Assembly: GCA_963826975.1 (NCBI GenBank)
Contig: CAWGZJ010000012.1
Location: 1 to 64,000 of the forward strand
Length of the DNA stretch: 64,000 nt
Origin: Palsa-883 sp963826975
GTDB taxonomy: Bacteria; Pseudomonadota; Alphaproteobacteria; Acetobacterales; Acetobacteraceae
Reading direction: 5' to 3'
Shown one piece after another: positions 24,689 to 33,569 of this stretch. The position numbers and the translations under genes are program-made. Numbering within the stretch: position 1 is the stretch's first letter; every line of letters begins with the position of its first letter. Below the pieces are notes generated by a model. The model searched no databases and was not told the origin of the DNA. It was given only the letters and a program-made list of their open reading frames with translations.

Positions 24689-26257
24689 ATGACCACGCCC
24701 CTCTCCCCCCGCCTGGACCGAGCCCTCCAAACCCTCCCCCGCGCCTACCCGGGCCCCGGCGGCGCCGTCGCCGTCCTGCGCGCCGGCGAAACCCTCGTCC
24801 GCCATGCCTGGGGCTGGGCCAACGCCGAGCGCCGTATCCCATTCACCCCGCGCACGCTGTTCCGCATGTGCTCCATCACCAAGCAGTTCACTTGCGCCGC
24901 CGTGCTGGACGCCTTCCCGGACCCCGCGGTGCGGGACGAAGACGTCCGCGCCCGCCTGCCGAACCTGCAACAACCCCCACCCGGCGCACTGCACCTGTGC
25001 CACAACCAATCCGGCCTGCGTGACTACTGGGCGGTGGCGATGCTGCACGGCGCCCCAGCCGAATCCCCCTTCGGCGACACCGAGGCCGCCCGCGTCATCG
25101 CCGGTGCCCGCACGCTGCACTTCACCCCCGGCACCCGCTACTCATACGTCAACCAGAATTTCCGTCTCCTGTCGGACATCCTGCAGCACCGCACCGGCCG
25201 CAGTTTCGCGGAATTATTACGCGCCCGCGTCTTCGAACCCGCCGGCATGGAAACCGCGCTGCTCGCCGCCGACACGTCCGCCATGCCCGACGGCACCCAG
25301 GGTTACGAGGGCACCCAAGCCGCCGGCTTCCGCCCGGCCGCTAACCAAATCCTGTGGACCGGCGATGCCGGCCTCGGCGCCAGCCTCGACGACATGATCG
25401 CCTGGGAGCGCCACATCGACGCCACCCGCGACGATGCCGACGCGCTCTACAGCCGCCTCTCCACCCCCGTAACCTTCGCCGACGGCACCCCAGCCACCTA
25501 TGGCTTCGGTCTGAACCGCACCGCCGAACTGGGCCGCAAAGTCACCGCCCACGGCGGCGCGCTGCGCGGCTGGCGCAGCCACCGCCTTTACGTCCCCTCA
25601 GAACGCATCTCCGTCGTCGTCATGTTCAACCACCTGACGGATGCACACGAGGCGGCGGTGGATTTGCTTGCCGCCGTGCTGGACCACGACCGCCCGCCAC
25701 CCGCCGCGCCCGTCCCTCCCCCAGCTTGGCTCGGCGCCTACACCGAACCGGAAACCGGCCTCTCCGCGCGTCTAGACGCCAATCCGCCCGGCCAGATCCG
25801 CCTGCGTTACGGTCACACCCCGGAACGTCTCGACCTTCAGCCCGACGGCACGGCTCGCAGCGCCAGCGGCAACGTCCAGCTGCGCCCCGCCGCGGATGGC
25901 CTATGGATGGATCGCCCGCACGAGAACCAAAGCTCCCGCCTGCACCCCTGCGACGGCACACCGGCCCCCGACATCGCCGGCCGCTACCGCTGTCCGGAAC
26001 TCGACGCCGAACTCACCGTCACCGACGCCGGCGGTGTCATCTATGGCGGCTTCTCGGGCTTCCTCGGGCAGAGCCGCATGGAGTTGCTCGACCCGATCGG
26101 CCCGGACGTCTGGGCGCTGCCTTGCCCACGCGCGCTCGACCATACGGCGCCCGGCGACTGGACACTGACCTTCAAGCGTAATGGCCCCGGCCGACCCACC
26201 GGCGTCGAGGTCGGCTGCTGGCTCGCCCGACGCCTGCCCTACGCGCGCATTGCCTGA
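24689..26257 (+). CDS. dap: D-aminopeptidase (MEROPS S12)
   Basis: A 522-residue serine peptidase related to penicillin-binding proteins; the characterised Ochrobactrum enzyme removes N-terminal D-amino acids from peptides. With ATG 24689 as start, the catalytic residues fall at S62 and K65 (CSITKQ) and Y153 (YSYVN), the numbering reported for that enzyme, and the HGG motif is at about residue 288. This match supports 24689 over the GTG at 24680. After the catalytic domain come two beta-barrel regions (about residues 340-520), one containing YTEPETGLSARLDANPPGQI. No signal peptide is seen, so it is cytoplasmic. It stands alone; a GC hairpin follows its stop. Confidence 0.9.
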   Translation: MTTPLSPRLDRALQTLPRAYPGPGGAVAVLRAGETLVRHAWGWANAERRIPFTPRTLFRMCSITKQFTCAAVLDAFPDPAVRDEDVRARLPNLQQPPPGALHLCHNQSGLRDYWAVAMLHGAPAESPFGDTEAARVIAGARTLHFTPGTRYSYVNQNFRLLSDILQHRTGRSFAELLRARVFEPAGMETALLAADTSAMPDGTQGYEGTQAAGFRPAANQILWTGDAGLGASLDDMIAWERHIDATRDDADALYSRLSTPVTFADGTPATYGFGLNRTAELGRKVTAHGGALRGWRSHRLYVPSERISVVVMFNHLTDAHEAAVDLLAAVLDHDRPPPAAPVPPPAWLGAYTEPETGLSARLDANPPGQIRLRYGHTPERLDLQPDGTARSASGNVQLRPAADGLWMDRPHENQSSRLHPCDGTPAPDIAGRYRCPELDAELTVTDAGGVIYGGFSGFLGQSRMELLDPIGPDVWALPCPRALDHTAPGDWTLTFKRNGPGRPTGVEVGCWLARRLPYARIA

Positions 26258-26277
26258 ACGCGACCGCCGCAAATGCA

Positions 26278-26312
26278 GCGGGGGGGCCTCACAATCGTGA
26301 GACCCCCCCCGC
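26278..26312. terminator. GC-rich hairpin between convergent genes
   Basis: GCGGGGGGGCCTCAC and GTGAGACCCCCCCCGC form a stem closing on AATC. It lies 21 bases after the D-aminopeptidase stop and 26 bases from the stop of the convergent transporter pseudogene, as expected for a shared terminator. Confidence 0.65.
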
Positions 26313-26337
26313 CAGCCACGCGAAATGCGCCGCGCCG

Positions 26338-27727
26338 CTATGGCTGATCAGGCACCAGCGGAGGTGGTGTAAGGCCGCCCACCTCATCCCAGATCTTGAT
26401 GTCCTGCGTCTGCTCATGAACGGTGAGCGAACTGACAACCACGCCCACCGCGGCCACCGCCATCGGGTAGAACAGCCCAACCAGCGGAATCCCGGTGAAT
26501 GTCGTCGCCAACGCCGTCGCAATGAACGGCACCCCACCGCCGAACACGCCGTTGCCTACATGGTACGGCAGCGACATCGAGGTATAGCGGATCTTCGCCG
26601 GGAACAACTCGACCAGGAACGCGGCGATCGGCCCGTACACCATCGTGACCAGGATCACCATGTAGAACACCAGCAAACATAGGATGACCGGGTTGTCCTT
26701 GAACGTGCCCAGCCAGGTGAACACCGGCCAATAGGTGATCACGGCCAGCGCAAAGCCCGCCCGCATGATCGACTTCGCGGCCGATCCGATCGGACAGCCA
26801 GCCGAACACCAGGAAGAACGGCGCGCCGAACAGCAGGGCGAACGTCAGCACCAGATAGACCATCACGAACGGCAGCTTCAGCACCGCGATCATGTAGGTC
26901 AGCGCGTAGAACTGTCCGGTGTACCAGACCACGCCCTCGGGCGCGGTGAAGCCGAACAGCGCGATCAGGATCAGCCCCCAGTTCTTGCTGCTGCTGAAGC
27001 TGTCCAGCGCCGGGTTGGTCGAAGCATTGCCCTGCTGCTTCAGCCGGGCGAACAGCGGCGACTCCTCCAGCTCGCATCCGGATATAGCCGGCAAGCACCA
27101 CCAGGATTGCCGAGATCAGGAACGGGAAGCGCCAGCCATAGCGCCTGAAACGCGGCGTCGCCCATGCCGAGGCGGAAGGCCAGGATCACCAGCAGCGCGA
27201 ACACGATCCCCATCGTCGCGGTAGTCTGGATCCAGCTCGTGTAGAAGCCGCGCTTGCCGTCAGGCGCATGCTCGGCGACGTAGGTCGCCGCCCCGCCATA
27301 CTCGCCGCCCAGCGCGAGGCCCTGCATGACGCGGCATCCCACCAGCAGGAACGGCGCCAACCAGCCGATCTGCGTCGTAGGTCGGCAGGCAGCCCGACCG
27401 CGAAGGTTGCGGCGCCCATCAAGCGCGAGCGTCAGCATGAAGGTGAATTTGCGGCCGACCAGGTCGCCCAGATGGCCGAAGAACGATGCGCGCCGAACGG
27501 CCGCACCACGAAGCCGGTCCAGAAAATGCCCAGGCTGACAGGAAGCGCCGTGCGGTTCATGCTGCCGGCGAGAAGAAATGCGTGGCGAAGAACACAGCCA
27601 GGACGCCATAGAGGTAGAAATCATACCACTCGATCAGCGTGCCGCAGGACGACGCGGCGATGATAAAGGGCAGGCTTGGCCGCGCCTGTGTCTGGTCGCG
27701 GTTCATGGTCATCGTGGCGCCGGACAT
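26338..27727 (-). pseudogene. MFS transporter, metabolite:H+ symporter (MHS) type, multiply frameshifted
   Basis: From ATG 27727 the sequence starts normally (CGTLIEWYDFYLYGVLAVFF, the MHS signature), then stops after THFFSPAA. Later blocks lie in other frames: FGHLGDLVGRKFTFMLTLAL (the MFS motif), MQGLALGGEYGGAATYVAEH, ELEESPLFARLKQQGNASTN, FFLVFGWLSDRIG, and finally VELFPAKIRYTSMSLPYHVG through VHEQTQDIKIWDEVGG to the stop. At least four indels are required to rebuild one about 450-residue carrier. MHS carriers import dicarboxylates, proline/betaine or shikimate with protons. The density of frame breaks is unlike the intact genes on either side. Confidence 0.75.
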
Positions 27728-27941
27728 GCGCGTCTCCCCCTGGAATTGGTTGTTTCAACCGTCGAGCGCTGGCATTCCGCGGCCCGAGTTGGATCACCGA
27801 TCCGGGGAGCCGACAATTCGGTGTTGCCGAGTCGCCAGGATATTGGCCGAATAATCCTTATTGTTCAACGACCAACGAATACCAACGATCGGACCAGCCA
27901 ATTGCGCCCGCCAATCCCGCTCCGCAGGTGCATTGGGTGGA

Positions 27942-28151
27942 TCAGGGCAGGTTCGCCAGCACCGCGTCGCAGTTGCTGCGTCCCGCAAGCAGGCAGTCCT
28001 CGATCATCCCTTTGCTGTGCAACTCGTGGACCAGAAACAGGCCGACCACCAGCAGCACCAGCGTGATCGCAACGCCGGCCAGGCTCGCCGTCTGCCGATC
28101 AGCGGCCTCCTGGTCGTCGGTCTCGTCCAGCACATGATAGTTCTGGCGCAT
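27942..28151 (-). CDS. small single-span membrane protein
   Basis: From ATG 28151, preceded by a GGGGGGTGG run, a 69-residue protein is read: a polar head (NYHVLDETDDQEAADRQTAS), one membrane helix (LAGVAITLVLLVVGLFLVHE) and a short tail with two Cys residues (EDCLLAGRSNCDAVLANLP). The frame is open further upstream, but that part is not protein-like. The two tail cysteines could form a disulfide if the tail is periplasmic. No family recognised; function unknown. Confidence 0.6.
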   Translation of the reverse strand: MRQNYHVLDETDDQEAADRQTASLAGVAITLVLLVVGLFLVHELHSKGMIEDCLLAGRSNCDAVLANLP

Positions 28152-28308
28152 TTCCACCCCCCAGACGCGGCACAGGATGCGCGTCAGGTCCGCTTGATTC
28201 TGGGCGCTGCGATCACCGGTTGCAAGGCATTCGAGCACAACGCAAATCGCGTGCCCGCCTTGCATCAACCGGTTGCCCCGCGGCGGGAACAAAGCGATAC
28301 GCAATCCT

Positions 28309-28950
28309 ATGTCCGCCGCGGCGATTCGCCACCTGTCTCGTGACCACGCCTTCGCTGAGCTAATTCGCCGCGTCGGCCCGCCGCTGCTCGCCGCGGAGAT
28401 CGATCGCCAGAGCAGCCCCTATGAGGCACTGATGCGCGCGATCGCCCATCAGCAACTGCACGCCCGCGCGGCGCAGGCGATCCTGGCGCGCTTCATCGCG
28501 CTGCATCCCGACACCAGCTTCCCGCTTCCCGCTTCCGTGCTGCTGCACCCGGAGATCGTGCTGCGCGGCTGCGGCTTCTCCGCCGGCAAGATCGCCTCCT
28601 TGCGCGCCATCTGCGCGCACGCGCTGGATGGCACCATCCCCACCCGCCGCGGCGCCGCGCGGCTGAGCGACCAGGCGCTGATCGAACGCCTGACAGGCAT
28701 CCGCGGCGTTGGTCGCTGGACGGTCGAGATGCTGCTGATCTTCGGCCTGGGCCGCCCCGACGTGCTGCCGGTGGACGATTTCGGTGTGCGCGAGGGTTAC
28801 CGCTTGCTGTACGGGCTGGAGGCACAGCCCAAGCCGCGCGCACTGGCCGAGATCGGCGCCGCCTGGGCGCCGTATCGCTCCCTCGCCGCCTGGTACCTGT
28901 GGCGCGCCGCCGCCGACGGCAAGCCGGTCAAGGTGCGCCTCAAGACGTGA
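28309..28950 (+). CDS. AlkA-type DNA-3-methyladenine glycosylase
   Basis: A 213-residue HhH-GPD base-excision-repair enzyme. The segment SSPYEALMRAIAHQQLHARA opens the glycosylase fold, the helix-hairpin-helix is LTGIRGVGRWTVEMLLIFGL, and the catalytic Asp is in VLPVDDFGVREGY. It lacks the N-terminal TBP-like domain of E. coli AlkA, as do many short bacterial members. It releases alkylated purines from DNA. ATG 28309 follows a weak ribosome-binding site. It is divergent from the small membrane protein gene, with about 157 bases between their starts. Confidence 0.9.
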   Translation: MSAAAIRHLSRDHAFAELIRRVGPPLLAAEIDRQSSPYEALMRAIAHQQLHARAAQAILARFIALHPDTSFPLPASVLLHPEIVLRGCGFSAGKIASLRAICAHALDGTIPTRRGAARLSDQALIERLTGIRGVGRWTVEMLLIFGLGRPDVLPVDDFGVREGYRLLYGLEAQPKPRALAEIGAAWAPYRSLAAWYLWRAAADGKPVKVRLKT

Positions 28951-29103
28951 TGATGCCGGGCAACGCCCGCCATTTCCTAAGCGCCGTCATCATGACTTTT
29001 TGATCCCTATCCCCGGCCTGACGCTCAACGCCACCAGCTTCTCCCTTACACGAGACGAACCAGGCAGGCGCCGGAGGTAAGGATGCACCGGCCGCCACGC
29101 CGC

Positions 29104-29766
29104 CTATTCCGGCAGCTTGCCGCCAGAGAGGTTGTCGACCTTGCGCTCCAGGGCAGCCGTCAGCCCCGGCACGCCGCCGCTAAGCAGCAGCTCGCGAAAA
29201 TCTGCACGCTGCACGGCGACGCGGCTGATCGAGCCATCCGACAGCACGTCCACCACCTGCCACCCGGCCGGAAAGCGGCGCATCACGTAATCGAGTTCGA
29301 CCGATGAGCCATCGGCGCGCACCAACTTGGTTTGCACCACCACCTCGCCGGTGCCGACCTCGCGCGTCGTCGGCAAGACCTGGAAACTTTGGCCATTATA
29401 GCTGCTGAAGTTCGCGGCGTAGGTCGCAACCGTGTAGCGGCGGAACGCCTTCATGAGCGCCGGCTTCTGCGCGGCCGGCAGCGTCGCCCAGGAAAGACCG
29501 ACCGAGGCCGCAAGCACCGCCTCGAGGTTGAAGACCTGCTCGATCACCGGCGCGAGCGCGCCATAGCGTTCGGCGAACGGCTTACCGCTCCCCGCCTTCA
29601 TTGCCGCGAGCAACGCGTTGGCAAACTGCTGGATCGGGGCGATCGCCGCGGCGCCGTCCGTGGCCGCGGCGCTTGCCGACCGCCATGGCACGGCTACGAC
29701 GAATGCGGCGATCGCGAGATCCAGCAGACCGCGGCGTCCGATCGGGGGGATATCGTGCGTCATCAT
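29104..29766 (-). CDS. MlaC/Ttg2D-like phospholipid-binding periplasmic protein
   Basis: A 220-residue protein with a signal-peptide-like N terminus (RRGLLDLAIAAFVVAVPWRS, cleavage near ASAAA). The mature part has the MlaC layout: AIAPIQQFANALLAAMKAGS, the helix LSWATLPAAQKPALMKAFRR YTVATYAANF (shown in two parts), and the sheet VVVQTKLVRADGSSVELDYV ending with DGSISRVAVQRADFRELL. MlaC shuttles lipids between the outer and inner membranes; the related HpnM is linked to hopanoid clusters. No mlaDEF or hpn genes are adjacent, so which branch it belongs to is open. Confidence 0.85.
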   Translation of the reverse strand: MMTHDIPPIGRRGLLDLAIAAFVVAVPWRSASAAATDGAAAIAPIQQFANALLAAMKAGSGKPFAERYGALAPVIEQVFNLEAVLAASVGLSWATLPAAQKPALMKAFRRYTVATYAANFSSYNGQSFQVLPTTREVGTGEVVVQTKLVRADGSSVELDYVMRRFPAGWQVVDVLSDGSISRVAVQRADFRELLLSGGVPGLTAALERKVDNLSGGKLPE

Positions 29767-29847
29767 TGCTCTTCCTCATATACATTCCGACGTTCACGCC
29801 AATCCGCGCGCAGCCGCCAGATGTCGGGTGAACCTGTGCGAAATCTA

Positions 29848-30055
29848 GCCAGCATTTCTCATACTGTCGCGGGATGATGGCCCAGGGTAGTGTTGGGTAT
29901 TGTCCCGCCAACAGGTTTTCACGCCGCCGCCAATACCGGGTGTATTGGCCCACTGGGTACGTGACCCCATTGGGAAGTAACCAACGTACGAAAACCTGTC
30001 GGCCCGGTAAGGACCAAGCCAGCACCGGCGAGAGTGTGAGAAATGCGGGCTAGGA
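29848..30055. repeat. multi-stem structured repeat (family B with loop insertion)
   Basis: The outer right arm GAGAGTGTGAGAAATGCGGG (about 30029-30049) pairs with a degenerate left arm CATTTCTCATACTGTCGCGGG (about 29853). Inside are a second stem (CCAACAGGTTTTC with GAAAACCTGTCGG), a small hairpin CCAATACCGGGTGTATTGG, another CCCACTGGGT...ACCCCATTGGG, and GTACGT...ACGTAC. The simple form of the same outer repeat, without the inner stems, is at 31018-31106. It could be a miniature mobile element or a structured RNA. Confidence 0.65.
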
Positions 30056-30200
30056 GCCCCCCAGCAATGGCACACCCATAAAGCCCCGCAGGTGCAGGTT
30101 GCCGCCTTCGTCCAGGATCCGTGACCTCGCCCAGCCAGGTGCCATCGGCTTCAGGTCTCTCATTCGTGATAATGATCCGTCGCCGCGGCCGCCGGCGCCG
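30050..30200 (-). pseudogene. possible DUF2147 C-terminal remnant
   Basis: Minus-strand pieces in two frames, ITNERPEADGTWLGEVTDPG and DEGGNLHLRGFMGVPLLG, resemble the end of DUF2147 proteins (a DP.DG block followed by LxVRGFxGxPLLG). One frame shift is needed and the final TQxW segment is missing, replaced by the family-B repeat. Low confidence. Confidence 0.3.
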
Positions 30201-30507
30201 CAGACGCAACGTCGCACCAAAGCCGCTCGCGAGTATGCCTGCACAACATACAAGTGCTTGCGCACCTCACAAGCTGGAACATCGGGCCTGGTGTCCGGTT
30301 GTCAAGCTACCCGACATATTGTGCCGCGTATTGCCCCCCGGGAGCGTCGTATGGCCGCCGCCCCAGCATAAAACATCGGCACAAGACAAATGCCCTGGAT
30401 ATATGAAATGTCAGGTCGGTGCAGGTCCCGCGAACCACACCTATGGCATCATTTGGGGGCCGGCCTGGACCTATTTCCAGGTTGCCGGGACTTGCTGTAG
30501 GGACGTC
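30201..30507. other. intergenic region without recognised features
   Basis: Open frames cover this stretch on both strands, but none has a motif, a plausible start or coding-type composition. I see no palindrome here. It separates the repeat cluster from the acyl carrier protein gene. Confidence 0.35.
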
Positions 30508-30825
30508 CTACGAACCTGGCACGCCTGCACGCCGCGGCTTCTTTCGCTGCTCGATCCAATCCACCGCATCTTGCATCGTGACGATAGTCTCCACCACATT
30601 GTCTGGGATCATGAGATCGAACTCATCCTCGAAGGCCATGATGAGTTCTATCGCATCCAGGCTGTTGGCGCCCAGTTCATCAATAAACGATACCATGAGC
30701 GACACCTTACCTGGATCAATACCAAAATGGTTCACCACGACCGACCTGGCTCGTTCGAACGTGTCGTTCGTCGGTCTGTGCGTCTTTCGTCGCGACTTGT
30801 GCGGGCTGTTGGCGTGCGTGGACAT
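30508..30825 (-). CDS. acyl carrier protein-like protein, orphan
   Basis: A 105-residue protein with the four-helix carrier fold. The first about 20 residues are a basic extension (NSPHKSRRKTHRPTND), then ARSVVVNHFGIDPGKVSLMV, the modification site ELGANSLDAIELIMAFEDEF, and DNVVETIVTMQDAVDWIEQR. The attachment Ser is followed by Leu as usual, but the canonical Asp before it is Asn (NSLD instead of DSLD). Position and helix 2 otherwise fit primary-metabolism ACPs. No synthase, ligase or phosphopantetheinyl transferase gene is near, and repeat DNA lies on both sides. Confidence 0.8.
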   Translation of the reverse strand: MSTHANSPHKSRRKTHRPTNDTFERARSVVVNHFGIDPGKVSLMVSFIDELGANSLDAIELIMAFEDEFDLMIPDNVVETIVTMQDAVDWIEQRKKPRRAGVPGS

Positions 30826-31017
30826 TTTCGTGCCTCCTCCAGAATGTACTGTTGAACATCAGTTTTGCACCCCGTGGCAGCTTGCTCTCGCAGCCTCTCT
30901 GTCGGGCCGGGAACATATGATCGCGACACCGGTCTGATAGTCCGTTAAGCGGTAGACCGGCCCGGTGTTGGAGCGACAGTGCACGCGATCGGTAACGTCC
31001 AGATGATCGGCTTATGG

Positions 31018-31106
31018 CCCTGGCCCGCATTTCTCACACTCTCGCGGGTGCTGGCGCGACGAGGACCAAGCCAGCGCCCGCAAGAGTGTGAGAAATGCGG
31101 GCTAGA
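31018..31106. repeat. interspersed palindrome family B, simple form
   Basis: CTGGCCCGCATTTCTCACAC plus TCTCGCGGGTGCTGGC pairs with GCCAGCGCCCGCAAGAGTGT plus GAGAAATGCGGGCTAG across a short GCGACGAGGACCAA loop. One arm recurs at 30010-30054 and at 55319-55356. It lies just downstream of the outer-membrane lipoprotein gene's stop and may also terminate its transcription. Confidence 0.85.
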
Positions 31107-31114
31107 CACGGCTG

Positions 31115-32659
31115 TCAATCATTGCTGCCTCTGCCGACTGGACTGCTGCTGTTGGCCACAGTGAGGTTTGCGTTCCACCAGCCGCCGCCCATTGCCACCA
31201 GCAACTGGATTGTGTCCTGGTAGCGCTGCGCTTCCGCCCGGACATAGCCAAGCAACGCCTGCTGGTACTGGCGCTGCGCATCCAGCAAATCGAGAATCCC
31301 GGTCGTCCCATTGCCATAAGTAAGGCGTTGCAGACGCACGGACTGTGACGCCGTATCGAGTGCACGCTGTTCGTCGACCAAGAGACTCGCATCGTGGGTC
31401 AGCGCCTGCAGGATATCGGCGACTTGCCCAAAGGCTTGCAGCACCGTTTGTTGGTAATCCGCGGCGGTCGCCTTGAAAGAGGCCAGCGCGACCCGTCGTT
31501 CCGCCTGCCGCGTACCGCCGTCGAAGATCGGTTGGGTGAGGCCCGCGGCGATGCTCCAGACGAGGCCGGACGGACTGAACAGATGCCCCGGATCCAGCGC
31601 CGACGCACTGACCCCGCCCGAGAGAGTTATGGCGGGATAAAGTTGTGCCGTCGCAACGCCAATCTGTGCGCTCGCAGCGTGGAGCTGCGCTCCGGCCGCC
31701 TGAATGTCAGGACGCTGGCGAACGAGTTCCGACGGCAGGCTGACAGGCAGTTGGCCCGGCAGCGTCAGCGCGGCCAAATCGAAGTCCGGCGGCGACCAAT
31801 CGCCGGGCGCGCGACCCAGCAGGACAGCCAGCGCGTGCCTGGCCACGCTTAGCTGCTGATCGAGCCCGGGCTGCAATGTCTCATCCGCAGCAAGCTGGCT
31901 TTCGGCGGTGACCACATCATTGTCAGGTACGGTTCCGGCCTGGCGCTCTGTCTGCACGAGCGCCAGATTCTGCCGATCGATGTCCAGCGTATCGCTGACG
32001 GCTTTCTGCTGGGCGCGGATCGCGGCCACCTGAACCGTCTGCGTCACCGCATTGCCGGTCAGCGTCAAATAGGCCGCATCGAGCTCATCGCGCTGGTAGT
32101 CGGCCAATGCAGCTTCCTGCTCGATCTGACGACGCGTGCCACCGAATATGTCGAGCGCGTAGCTGACGGTTGGTCCGAGCTGGAACAGATTGAAATTCGG
32201 TGGAAGTTGAACTTGGTCCGGATGCAATCCGAACGCCGAGGCGCTGACCTTTTCACGCGTGGCGCTGGCACTGAAGCCTACCTGGGGGTAAAGCGCTCCG
32301 GTGGTTGCCGTGACCGTCTCCCGCGCCGCTGCCAGCCTTGCTTTTGCCGCATCAAGCGTGGGACTGCCGACGATCGCCTGTTTTACCAGCCGGTCCAGGT
32401 CCGGCGATCGGAATAGCGTCCACCAGTCGGCCGTCACCTTTTCACCGAGCGCAACGGCCTGCCTCGGCGCCGCCGGTCCGGTGTCGGGCGCGGTCGCCTC
32501 GCCAGGCGAGGTATAGCGTGTCGCCGACGGCGCAGCTGGCGGCTTGAAATCCGGACCGACGGTGCAGCCGGACAGCACGATGGCAAGCAAGGCCGTTGGG
32601 GCAAGCACGGCCGTTGGGGCAAGCATGGCCGTTGGAATTGGCGGGGCCCAGCTACGCAT
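31115..32659 (-). CDS. NodT-family outer-membrane efflux lipoprotein
   Basis: A 514-residue TolC-like outer-membrane channel for tripartite efflux. The N terminus has a lipoprotein signal ending IVLSGCTVGPDFKPPAAP, with the lipid-modified Cys in LSGC. Two outer-membrane-efflux repeats follow, with typical segments WWTLFRSPDLDRLVKQAI, LRQRPDIQAAGAQLHAASAQ (here VRQRPDIQ) and LYPAITLSGGVSASALD. It is the last gene of the minus-strand efflux cluster and should dock with the EmrA-like adaptor and EmrB-like carrier encoded at 34067-36900. GC-rich short tandem GGCCGTTGGGGCAAGCA units near 32590-32630 encode the LAPTA repeats of the signal peptide. Confidence 0.92.
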   Translation of the reverse strand: MRSWAPPIPTAMLAPTAVLAPTALLAIVLSGCTVGPDFKPPAAPSATRYTSPGEATAPDTGPAAPRQAVALGEKVTADWWTLFRSPDLDRLVKQAIVGSPTLDAAKARLAAARETVTATTGALYPQVGFSASATREKVSASAFGLHPDQVQLPPNFNLFQLGPTVSYALDIFGGTRRQIEQEAALADYQRDELDAAYLTLTGNAVTQTVQVAAIRAQQKAVSDTLDIDRQNLALVQTERQAGTVPDNDVVTAESQLAADETLQPGLDQQLSVARHALAVLLGRAPGDWSPPDFDLAALTLPGQLPVSLPSELVRQRPDIQAAGAQLHAASAQIGVATAQLYPAITLSGGVSASALDPGHLFSPSGLVWSIAAGLTQPIFDGGTRQAERRVALASFKATAADYQQTVLQAFGQVADILQALTHDASLLVDEQRALDTASQSVRLQRLTYGNGTTGILDLLDAQRQYQQALLGYVRAEAQRYQDTIQLLVAMGGGWWNANLTVANSSSPVGRGSND

Positions 32660-32667
32660 GGCCCCAC

Positions 32668-33396
32668 CTACCCATGACCGGAGTCCCGCGCCGGATCAGC
32701 GGATGGTACCAGCCCTGCGCCGGTCGCGAGATTCGACCGCATCCGACAGAGCAGCGCGTGCACTTGGGTGGCTTCGGCGTCGGACAGTCCAACCTGCGCC
32801 TCACGCTCTATTCTCCTGGCAAGCTCGTAGATGCACGCAATGAAAGGCAATGCCTTGGCAGTGGGCACCAGCAGATGGGCGCGCCGGTCGTGCGGATCCG
32901 GCATGCGCGCGACAAGGCCGTCCGCCTCCAATCGATCGAGCAGGCGAACAAGTGTCATCGGGGTGATGTCGAGACTGTGTGCGAGGGCGGCCTGGTTGAC
33001 GCCGCCAGGCGGCTCGAGATGGATGAGCACGGCGCACCGCGCGCAGGTCATCCCGGGAAGCCGGGCCCGCACGGCTTTGTCGCAGCGCTTCCGCCACAAC
33101 CGGGCGGTTTCGTGCAGCAGCCGGGCGATCGTGTCCGGACCCGCGGCCCGCGATTTCTGCGGCATGCAACACGGTGTCGAGGCCGGCCTGCCGGGGGCGA
33201 TGTGTTGCCACAGCCGGCGGATGGTCGCTTCGTCTGTCCGGTCGCGCTGCATAAGCTGCTGGACCATCGGCTCGGCCAGAAGCTCGTCGAGCGTCAGCGC
33301 GTCGGACGGGCGCTGAGCCGTCGGTCTGCCCGGACTGTCGCTGGCGTGCGATGTGGGCGCGGCCGGTGCGGTCTCGTGTCGTGCCATAGCCGTCAT
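32668..33396 (-). CDS. MarR-family regulator with N-terminal extension
   Basis: A 242-residue protein. The C-terminal about 140 residues are a MarR winged helix: ARLWRKRCDKAVRARLPGMT, LAHSLDITPMTLVRLLDRLE (recognition helix) and DGLVARMPDPHDRRAHLLVP (the DxRD/R wing). The first about 95 residues are an extension containing LTLDELLAEPMVQQLMQRDR, almost repeated in the next gene upstream. ATG 33396 follows AAGGGGCGGA. It is eight bases before the lipoprotein gene, so they are co-transcribed. MarR proteins near efflux genes usually repress them until a phenolic or antibiotic ligand binds. Confidence 0.88.
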   Translation of the reverse strand: MTAMARHETAPAAPTSHASDSPGRPTAQRPSDALTLDELLAEPMVQQLMQRDRTDEATIRRLWQHIAPGRPASTPCCMPQKSRAAGPDTIARLLHETARLWRKRCDKAVRARLPGMTCARCAVLIHLEPPGGVNQAALAHSLDITPMTLVRLLDRLEADGLVARMPDPHDRRAHLLVPTAKALPFIACIYELARRIEREAQVGLSDAEATQVHALLCRMRSNLATGAGLVPSADPARDSGHG

Positions 33397-33569
33397 GATT
33401 CCGCCCCTTCCACATGACCGGCGGCGCCCGCACCGGACGCCTGATTGAAGACAACGAGCAGCGGGGTCATGACGAGTGTGATGACCAACAACAATTAGTG
33501 GTAATCGGTACAAGCAATGATCTACATCTGCTGCGTGACGACAGCATCGTGCGCAACAGTTCGTGGAGT

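Noticed and set aside
29767..30500. tRNA or tmRNA genes among the hairpins.
   Set aside because: The stems do not give an acceptor-D-anticodon-T arrangement and no GGTTCGAATCC-type T arm is present.
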